Source: Methanobacterium sp.
GTDB taxonomy: Archaea > Methanobacteriota > Methanobacteria > Methanobacteriales > Methanobacteriaceae
Length of the DNA: 5,116 nt
NCBI GenBank assembly: GCA_003161815.1
Contig: PMNN01000023.1
Span: forward strand, 1 to 5,116
Direction: 5' to 3'
A program made the translations under genes and the position numbers. Shown here piece by piece: positions 1 through 5,116 of the stretch. Numbering within the stretch: position 1 is the first letter of the stretch; each line of letters begins with the position of its first letter. The notes under the pieces were generated by a model that worked only from the letters and a program-made list of their open reading frames with translations, made no database searches and was not told the origin of the DNA.

Positions 1-1062
1 GGATTCCATCACACTTTTAGCTTCACTAATAGCTTCATTTAGACGGGATTGATCCATTGATGTGATATTCTTATCCACTTCCCCACCAGCATAAACCGCT
101 CCCTGCTCTTCATCGGCTAATTTCACCATAACACCCACTCGATCCTGGATGGATACATTTCTCCATGGTTTATGGAACCAATGTGAAAGTATATCCAGAT
201 ATGGTGATAATATATAATCCTCTTCTTTAGTGTACCATACCATAGGTGGCTCATTAAGCTGCATTGCATCTTTAGAGACACCTCCCAGTGTAAGGACAAT
301 ATCAACCCATAAATGATCCTCAGTTTCTAAACCAGAATTATTAAGTATTTGAGCAGTTCCCACACCACCAGCAGCTAAAACTACAATATCAGCTTTAAAT
401 GTAACTTTTTTACGCCCAATTTTAGCCATAACACCCTTAACGATTCCATCTTCCATTAATATTTTCTCGACGAAGGACCTGGTATGTAATTCAGCTCCAT
501 TACGTATAGCATCATTTAGTAAGGTACGTGAATCCCATCGGGCGCCTGTGTTGCATCCTAATTCACATAAACCGCAGGATGTGCATTTTATTGAATTCAC
601 TGCTTTAGGGGTGGGTTGAGGATTTAAACCCAGTTTATCAGCTGCGTTAAACATGTTACGGGTTACGGGTCGCCATCTCTCACGTGGGAAAGTGGATACA
701 TCAATGAGTTCTTCAATTTCATCAAACTCCTCTGTGAGATCTAAGCCAATCTCTTTTAACCCGTAATCTGCTCGTACAATGTTTCCGCAGGATATACTAG
801 TGGAGCCTCCGGTGGTTATTCCCCGAACCAGCACCAGATCCTTCCCGGATCGTATAGTATCTAAGGCTGGGAAGAGTTTAGTGATGGTATTTTCACTTCC
901 TAAAAGCCCTAATCGGCGTAATGGCTCAGACCAAGTTAATCTACGAGTGAATGGTTTAAATTCTTCTCCAGCTTCTAATATTATAACTTCAAAACCATTC
1001 AACACTAATTCACGGGCTGCAACCGCCCCTCCAGCACCGGTGCCGATAATTATTGCTCTCAT
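1..1062 (-). CDS. GMC-family FAD-dependent oxidoreductase with ferredoxin-like Cys motif (3' end beyond window)
   Basis: The reading frame is open from the ATG at 1062 to the window edge, giving 354 residues without a stop. Residues 4-32 form a Rossmann FAD-binding fold with G7-x-G9-x2-G12 and an acidic residue (E30) at the end of the second strand. The segment around residues 80-97 ([10 protein letters not shown]) matches the first GMC signature, and [16 protein letters not shown] at 230-245 matches the second. Between them lies [11 protein letters not shown] (Cys160, 163, 166, 170), a C-x2-C-x2-C-x3-C pattern as in 4Fe-4S ferredoxins, followed by NTGAR. Family knowledge: GMC flavoproteins oxidise alcohols or aldehydes, and a branch that includes long-chain alcohol oxidase-like proteins carries this kind of Cys motif. 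The usual catalytic His/Asn region would lie past the edge and cannot be checked. There is no signal peptide, so it is probably cytoplasmic. A weak GGAG at 1076-1079 lies 13 bases before the ATG, and the two ATGs further upstream run into stops at once. The substrate is unknown; a fatty or isoprenoid alcohol is a guess from the neighbouring acyl-reductase/ligase. Confidence 0.85.
   Translation of the reverse strand, partial: MRAIIIGTGAGGAVAARELVLNGFEVIILEAGEEFKPFTRRLTWSEPLRRLGLLGSENTITKLFPALDTIRSGKDLVLVRGITTGGSTSISCGNIVRADYGLKEIGLDLTEEFDEIEELIDVSTFPRERWRPVTRNMFNAADKLGLNPQPTPKAVNSIKCTSCGLCELGCNTGARWDSRTLLNDAIRNGAELHTRSFVEKILMEDGIVKGVMAKIGRKKVTFKADIVVLAAGGVGTAQILNNSGLETEDHLWVDIVLTLGGVSKDAMQLNEPPMVWYTKEEDYILSPYLDILSHWFHKPWRNVSIQDRVGVMVKLADEEQGAVYAGGEVDKNITSMDQSRLNEAISEAKSVMES
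553..585 (-). other. Predicted 4Fe-4S-binding motif inside the GMC oxidoreductase
   Basis: These bases encode [11 protein letters not shown], residues 160-170 of the flavoprotein. The spacing C-x2-C-x2-C-x3-C is that of a single ferredoxin-type cluster, although the usual proline after the last Cys is replaced by Asn. A cluster here could pass electrons between FAD and a ferredoxin-type partner, which would suit a strict anaerobe better than reaction with oxygen. Cluster binding is inferred from spacing alone. Confidence 0.6.
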
Positions 1063-1093
1063 AATAATCTAACTACTCCATTTTTAACCCATT

Positions 1094-1106
1094 TTTTTTA
1101 TAAATT
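1094..1106 (-). promoter_or_regulatory. Possible archaeal TATA box for the GMC gene
   Basis: In the only intergenic gap (1063-1108), the minus strand reads AATTTATAAAAAA, close to the archaeal TATA consensus. The box is centred about 38 bases before the ATG at 1062. With the usual archaeal spacing of about 25 bases, transcripts would start near 1075 with a short leader. The region just upstream is not an evident BRE, and an AT-rich gap can give such a match by chance. The GMC gene may therefore simply be read through from the operon. No terminator is visible in the gap. Confidence 0.3.
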
Positions 1107-1108
1107 AT

Positions 1109-1735
1109 TCATGATATTTTTAGTGTTTTTATACAGGCATGGCATTGACTCTTGCCTTCTGTTATTCTATCTTTAAATATCATACTATAATCTTTATTTA
1201 ATCCTTGAACCACACCTTCATCCGCTGCACTGAGTACTATACAAGTTTCTACCGTGTAATACGATGATAATGAACATTTATCCACAATTAGAAGCCATTT
1301 GCCATCCTCTTCTTCTATATGAAATTCTATACCCAATACCCGATATAATATACGGGCAGCATCTAAAAGATCCGATAAACTATCACTTACACCTAAACGT
1401 ATCCGTGCATCCTCTCCTAATTGTAATCCTGCTTTAAATAATGCTCTTCTCCCGATTTTTAAAGCATCCTCACAACCCAGAGTATCAATTAATGTTTTCA
1501 CGCGAATATTATGGGCATTAGCCATTAGCCTCCTTCTCTGAGATATATTTCCCTTCATAACAACTTCTTCTCTCCAGATCATGTTTTCTGGTGCATATTC
1601 ACTTAGAAGCTCGTTAAGACATTCAATAGTAATTCTAGCTACTCTATCTATTTCATGGATTAAAATGAATTCAGGCATCCATAATGATATGATACGTAAT
1701 TTAAGATTCAATTCAAACCCCCCCATCATCCTCAT
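1109..1735 (-). CDS. Conserved-looking protein of unknown function, possibly ATC-hydrolase-like or V4R-like
   Basis: The frame runs to a TGA at 1109 and gives 208 residues from the ATG at 1735. I do not recognise the family with confidence. The N-terminal half is helical and charged. The C-terminal part has strand-like segments (IEFHIEEEDGKWLLIVDKC) and cysteines at 154, 165, 198 and 201, ending ITEGKSQCHACI. A late Cys, then an acidic stretch and a closing E-G-x3-C, loosely recalls the C-termini of L-2-amino-thiazoline-4-carboxylic acid hydrolase-like proteins and of V4R small-molecule-binding domains. That likeness is from memory and weak. No membrane segment or signal peptide is seen. The start is doubtful: no Shine-Dalgarno precedes the ATG at 1735, and alternatives are a TTG at 1711, next to the previous stop, or an ATG at 1678. 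From 1735 it overlaps the preceding gene by 23 bases. It could also be the detached C-terminal domain of that gene, since removing one G from the run at 1718-1724 joins the two frames. Confidence 0.65.
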   Translation of the reverse strand: MRMMGGFELNLKLRIISLWMPEFILIHEIDRVARITIECLNELLSEYAPENMIWREEVVMKGNISQRRRLMANAHNIRVKTLIDTLGCEDALKIGRRALFKAGLQLGEDARIRLGVSDSLSDLLDAARILYRVLGIEFHIEEEDGKWLLIVDKCSLSSYYTVETCIVLSAADEGVVQGLNKDYSMIFKDRITEGKSQCHACIKTLKIS

Positions 1736-4496
1736 AGTACTGATGATGTATTATTTCAGTTAGAGGTTCCCTATCATCATATATATAATCTAATACCTTA
1801 TGATAATGTTTAAGGATATTAATCCTTTTAGGTTTGAGGTTTGCTGTTAAATCACCTGCTTCTATGGATAAATTATTTTTAAGAATAACCCATTTTTTAA
1901 TCTCCTCAGGCCGGGAAACACGCTTGTTAATCATCCCGATAGCCTTGTTTATAATATCAAATTCTAGTGGTAATTCATCCATCCATATTATGGCGCTGCA
2001 GTAGGGTTTACCATCCCCAACCAGTAGTGCCACGGTTACTCCGGGTATATCCTGGATCATGGATTCAATTTTTAAGGGACTGATAGATTTACCATAAGAG
2101 TTTACTATTAACTCTTTTTTACGGCCAGTAATCACCAGGCTACCCTGACTTGTAAGATGACCGTAATCACCTGTAAGTAGCCAATCATCCCTGAAGGGTG
2201 ATTCACGACTGTTAAAATAGCCAACGGTTACTTGAGGTCCCTGTACCATTACTTCACCATCGACTGCTATTTTTATCAGGGTGGAGGGTAAGGGTTCACC
2301 CACTGTTTCAATCCTGTTTGCACCCCTACGATTAATAGTAACCAGCGGAGCTTCGGTTAAGCCGTAGGCATTGTAAATTTCAATTCCTAAATCTTGGAAA
2401 CTCTTTAGTAATTCATTGCTGATGGGTGCTGACCCTACAATTAACTGGGCACATTTATTGAGACCTGCTCTTTTAAGCGTTGCATGTCTAAGTAACCTTC
2501 TTAACACTTGTTTAAGGATTCCTTCCTCTGATTTTTGATAGTACTGGCCTATTTTACTAGTTATAAGTTTACTCCATAATTTTTCATAGAAGCGGGGTAT
2601 TGAGAAGAATATAGTAGGTTTTACCAGGGGCAGTGCCAGGGATAGTTCCTGGAATTTTTCTAGGTAATATAATTTCAGATTAGCCGGGGCATAGTAGGGA
2701 CTGTACATTGCTAGGATTCCTTCTACTACATGATTCATGGGTAAGAATGAAAGGTAGGATATAGTATTGATTCGATCCTTCCAGGGTGGCATGGAAGCTA
2801 TATATTCAGCCATCCAACGTAACTTACCATGAGTGAAGGTTACACCTCTTGGTCTACCCGTGGTACCTGAAGTGTAACGAATAGTAGCCGTATCATCAAA
2901 ACTTACTGATACGAAGGGTGGATGAGTATCATTACCATACTTTAAGAATTCACTCCACCCTATTATTCCATTGGGAAGCTTATTTACTCCTCTGCTGAAT
3001 GAAATAATAGTAACGTCATCTTTATGTTTTCGTAGTCTATTTAATATATCAGGGTTGCCAATGAATAGTATACGAGCTTGACAGTCATCTATGATTTCTT
3101 TTAACTCTTCAGTACTACTAGTGTAATATAATGGGACGCTTACCCCGCCTATTAAACCTATAGCTACATCTAATTCTAAGTATCGGGTGCTGTTAAATCC
3201 AACCAGAGCTATCCGGTCACCGGGCTTCACCCCTGATTTATGGAGGGATCGAACTAGGGATTCAATATCATTACTAATATCCACAGGAGAGTGAGTTTGT
3301 AATTCACCATCAATTATATCATAGTATTCTACTGGATAAGACTGGCTTCTAAGACGGAATAAAATTTGTTCATGGACTGTACGCTCTGATCTATGGAAGA
3401 ATCCATAATAAACCGCGTAATCTAATAATCGAGATAAATAATCCTGCCAATCCAATTTATGGGCACCATAAAGTTTATTAGTATTATCTGTTAAAAATTC
3501 ACGTTTCTCATTAAAATAAGGCATTAAAGTGTTAATAGTTCCTAGTACTCTTCTGGTTTTCGGATTAAATAAAGGAAGTCTGGATAATCTTTGAATGAAT
3601 GACGCGAGTAATGGTAAATATAATGGATGTGGAAGCTTATAATCTAATTTATCATAAGCCCATTTCCTTAAATAATTCATTAATTCATCCACAGTAGGTT
3701 GTAAATTATAAGGGGTTGTTAAATGGAAGGTTAAACCTTCAGCATCTTCATTGAATGTTAATGTAGTTACTGCATCCGCCACATAGTCAATGGGTACTAA
3801 ATTTATTTTACTCGATGATTTAACTGGTAATATTCTCTGTTTACCCGTTAAATATAAGCGCAGTGGAACGTAGAGTGTGTTGAATGTTTTAATGTAACCA
3901 GTTTCAGAGTCTCCTACAATCATGCCGGGTCTGAAGATGCTTACTGGTAAATTGGAGTTCTTCACCTGTAATTCGCTTTCAAATTTGGTTTTCTCATAAT
4001 TACTTAAAAATCCATATTCATCAGTTAATGAATCTTCATTGATAAATCCTTCACGTGCACCTGCCACATAAGCCGTGGATACATGAGATAAACGCTTTAA
4101 TCCATGATCATCATTTATTAAATAAGCTAATTTAAGAACATTAATAGTACCATCCACATTAGTTCTTCTTAACTCTTCTAGAGGAGCATTAAGACGTAAA
4201 TCAGCGGCTGTATGTATTATATGAGTTAAATTCTTCTTTAAATACTCATAATCATTATCACTTAAATCTAATTGTTCTTTAGTAATATCTCCATGGTAAA
4301 CTTGAATTCGTTCACTAATACTTTCTATTAATTCAGGATACTCCCACCAAGCCCGTGAAACTCTTTTTAAAACATGCCTACCACGCACTAGTATAATAAT
4401 CCGGATATCCTGATTATTTAATAGTCGCTTAATAATCTGTGTTCCCAGAAAACCGGTGGCTCCAGTAACTAACACTACTTTACAGTTTTTAGCCAT
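1713..4496 (-). CDS. Two-domain acyl reductase (thioester-reductase-type SDR) fused to AMP-forming long-chain acyl-CoA synthetase-like ligase
   Basis: The protein has 927 residues counted from the ATG at 4496. Residues 1 to about 365 are an extended SDR of the thioester/fatty-acyl reductase type: nucleotide loop TGATGFLG (11-18), STAY (140-143), catalytic Y167-x3-K171, RPGMIVG (189-195), and a C-terminal part with LMPYF (324-328). Residues from about 375 to the C-terminus are an ANL-superfamily ligase: P-loop YTSGTTGRPRG (541-551), LPMNH (585-589), GSAP (688-691), YGLTE (711-715), TGD (775-777), GRKKE (791-795), GKSISP (802-807), and catalytic-Lys motif LTANLKPKR with K888. The LPMNH region and this C-terminal motif favour long-chain acyl-CoA synthetases. 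The inferred role is ATP-dependent activation of an acid to acyl-AMP and then a thioester, followed by NAD(P)H reduction to aldehyde or alcohol. No carrier domain with a phosphopantetheine serine is visible, and the order is the reverse of carboxylic acid reductases. An in-frame GTG at 4505 would add three residues, but it lies inside the ribosome binding site, so the ATG is preferred. The gene overlaps the pyruvyl transferase gene by 22 bases. Confidence 0.87.
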   Translation of the reverse strand: MAKNCKVVLVTGATGFLGTQIIKRLLNNQDIRIIILVRGRHVLKRVSRAWWEYPELIESISERIQVYHGDITKEQLDLSDNDYEYLKKNLTHIIHTAADLRLNAPLEELRRTNVDGTINVLKLAYLINDDHGLKRLSHVSTAYVAGAREGFINEDSLTDEYGFLSNYEKTKFESELQVKNSNLPVSIFRPGMIVGDSETGYIKTFNTLYVPLRLYLTGKQRILPVKSSSKINLVPIDYVADAVTTLTFNEDAEGLTFHLTTPYNLQPTVDELMNYLRKWAYDKLDYKLPHPLYLPLLASFIQRLSRLPLFNPKTRRVLGTINTLMPYFNEKREFLTDNTNKLYGAHKLDWQDYLSRLLDYAVYYGFFHRSERTVHEQILFRLRSQSYPVEYYDIIDGELQTHSPVDISNDIESLVRSLHKSGVKPGDRIALVGFNSTRYLELDVAIGLIGGVSVPLYYTSSTEELKEIIDDCQARILFIGNPDILNRLRKHKDDVTIISFSRGVNKLPNGIIGWSEFLKYGNDTHPPFVSVSFDDTATIRYTSGTTGRPRGVTFTHGKLRWMAEYIASMPPWKDRINTISYLSFLPMNHVVEGILAMYSPYYAPANLKLYYLEKFQELSLALPLVKPTIFFSIPRFYEKLWSKLITSKIGQYYQKSEEGILKQVLRRLLRHATLKRAGLNKCAQLIVGSAPISNELLKSFQDLGIEIYNAYGLTEAPLVTINRRGANRIETVGEPLPSTLIKIAVDGEVMVQGPQVTVGYFNSRESPFRDDWLLTGDYGHLTSQGSLVITGRKKELIVNSYGKSISPLKIESMIQDIPGVTVALLVGDGKPYCSAIIWMDELPLEFDIINKAIGMINKRVSRPEEIKKWVILKNNLSIEAGDLTANLKPKRINILKHYHKVLDYIYDDREPLTEIIHHQYYEDDGGV
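1718..1724 (-). repeat. G7 homopolymer at the junction of two overlapping genes
   Basis: The coding strand carries seven consecutive G residues, read GGG GGG GTT TGA at the end of the reductase-ligase gene and ATG GGG GGG TTT in the next frame. The downstream gene is in the +1 frame relative to the upstream one. With six G residues, the upstream frame would skip its TGA at 1713-1715 and continue as GGFELNLKLR into the downstream protein, giving 1128 residues in all. Confidence 0.8.
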
Positions 4497-5116
4497 GAAT
4501 TCCACCCTCTTTCATCTAAAAATTCTTTTAAAAGCATTCTATTTTCTAGTGATCTCAAATAATGATCATGGTAACCCTGTTTTAATACTTCATAATTTTT
4601 ATCAGGGATTTTCATCAACTCATCAACTTTACTTCGGAGTATACGCCATACATCAGGTGTATAATCAATAAGATAATCAATGAGTCCTAATTCTTCATAG
4701 AATCCCTTTAGACGCGTATCATGCCCCACTGCTATTTGAGGAATTAATTCTTCTAATGATAATATTCCGGCATGGTAACGAGAAGTCATCAGTAAATCTA
4801 GACTGCGCAGTATATGAGTCATCTGCTTAGCGTTAAATTGGCTGCTGCTGAAGATACGTACTTTACTGGAATACTTCATCTTATCTAGGATACTATTGGC
4901 TAATGGTTCATCAACCTCCTCCATACAAATCAAAGCAATATTCTTATCATATTCACTTATTATCCGATCAGCTTCTTCAGCCCATCCACTTGCTAAATCT
5001 TCACTTTTAGCTAGTCTCATTTTGGAGCGGCTGAAATAGTAAGGCCACTTGTAAAGGTACTCTTTTTTACCCCAGGGTCTAATTACCACAGGCCATAAGT
5101 GGAAATCCACCACGGC
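4475..5116 (-). CDS. Polysaccharide pyruvyl transferase family protein (5' part beyond window)
   Basis: The frame is open from the window edge to a TAG at 4475, giving 213 residues that form the C-terminal part of a larger protein. A GTG at 5113 is in frame, but the frame continues past it and the protein is clearly already under way there, so it is not taken as the start. The family signature is DLLMTSRYHAGILS, with SRYH encoded at 4772-4783, followed by IPQIAVGHDTRLKGFYEELG and YLIDY. This matches the C-terminal half of the family, in which the conserved Arg/His of the SR-x-H motif sits in the donor-binding fold of a GT-B-like enzyme. Members transfer pyruvate from phosphoenolpyruvate to sugars as a ketal in cell-surface polysaccharides, although many archaeal members have no known substrate. 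No membrane segment is seen in the visible part. It is the first visible gene of the run and overlaps the reductase-ligase gene by 22 bases. The operon promoter lies outside the window. Confidence 0.78.
   Translation of the reverse strand, partial: AVVDFHLWPVVIRPWGKKEYLYKWPYYFSRSKMRLAKSEDLASGWAEEADRIISEYDKNIALICMEEVDEPLANSILDKMKYSSKVRIFSSSQFNAKQMTHILRSLDLLMTSRYHAGILSLEELIPQIAVGHDTRLKGFYEELGLIDYLIDYTPDVWRILRSKVDELMKIPDKNYEVLKQGYHDHYLRSLENRMLLKEFLDERGWNSWLKTVK
4502..4509 (-). promoter_or_regulatory. Ribosome binding site of the reductase-ligase gene
   Basis: The minus strand reads GAGGGTGG followed by AATTC and then the ATG at 4496. It resembles the archaeal Shine-Dalgarno consensus GGAGGTGA at a normal distance. 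The competing GTG start at 4505 is part of this element, so the site decides for the ATG. It lies inside the coding region of the upstream pyruvyl transferase gene, which suggests translational coupling. Confidence 0.6.

Noticed and set aside
123..305. Minus-strand open frame of 60 codons
   Set aside because: Out-of-frame shadow inside the GMC gene, whose own frame stays open to the window edge.
779..1072. Plus-strand open frame of 97 codons
   Set aside because: It lies antisense to the GMC gene, has a low-complexity Ala/Pro/Ile-rich end and no ribosome binding site or recognisable domain. The minus-strand frame carries clear family motifs.
1092..1099. Run of eight T on the plus strand as a transcription terminator
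   Set aside because: All genes are read on the minus strand, where this is a run of A. Archaeal termination uses T on the coding strand, so it cannot end this operon.
1581..1763. Plus-strand open frame of 60 codons across the gene 2/3 junction
   Set aside because: Antisense to the overlap of two better-supported minus-strand frames, with no domain.
1713..4496. OleC-OleD type olefin synthesis fusion
   Set aside because: Ole systems also pair an ANL enzyme with an SDR, but this SDR has thioester-reductase features (RPGMIVG and the LMPYF tail), the ligase looks like a long-chain acyl-CoA synthetase, and no OleA thiolase or OleB hydrolase is present in the window.
4456..4671. Plus-strand open frame of 71 codons
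   Set aside because: Antisense to the pyruvyl transferase C-terminus and the start of the reductase domain; no recognisable features.
1..5116. CRISPR array, tRNA/rRNA gene, insertion sequence or long repeat
   Set aside because: No spaced direct repeats, cloverleaf, transposase or terminal inverted repeats were seen; nearly the whole window is coding, with only 46 bases intergenic.

Overview
All protein-coding signal in this window lies on the minus strand, so transcription runs from high to low coordinates. The DNA is AT-rich, uses AGA/AGG and ATA codons freely, packs genes with short overlaps and has a TATA-like element in its only intergenic gap. Together with the protein types, this suggests a mesophilic methanogenic archaeon, probably of the Methanobacteriales. 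That assignment is an inference from style and gene content; no marker gene is present.

In transcription order the layout is: (1) 5116-4475, the C-terminal 213 residues of a polysaccharide pyruvyl transferase family protein, cut by the window edge. (2) 4496-1713, a 927-residue two-domain enzyme with an N-terminal NAD(P)-dependent thioester/fatty-acyl reductase-type SDR domain and a C-terminal long-chain acyl-CoA synthetase-type AMP-forming ligase. (3) 1735-1109, a protein of about 200 residues that I cannot assign with confidence and whose start is unclear. (4) After a 46-base gap, 1062-1, the first 354 residues of a GMC-family FAD oxidoreductase with an inserted ferredoxin-like four-cysteine motif, cut by the other window edge. 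Genes 1-2 and 2-3 overlap by about 22 bases, which indicates one operon; the gap before gene 4 may hold an extra promoter.

The likely shared theme is interconversion of a carboxylic acid, its activated thioester, the aldehyde and the alcohol. The ligase domain would activate an acid, the SDR domain would reduce the thioester, and the GMC flavoprotein would act on an alcohol or aldehyde. The pyruvyl transferase suggests a link to cell-surface glycan or glycolipid modification. The substrate cannot be read from the sequence. It is an interesting question because archaeal membrane lipids are isoprenoid ethers rather than fatty-acid esters.

The most unusual points are the reductase-before-ligase domain order without any visible carrier domain, and a run of seven G residues at the junction of genes 2 and 3. 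Loss of a single G there would join genes 2 and 3 into one protein of 1128 residues.
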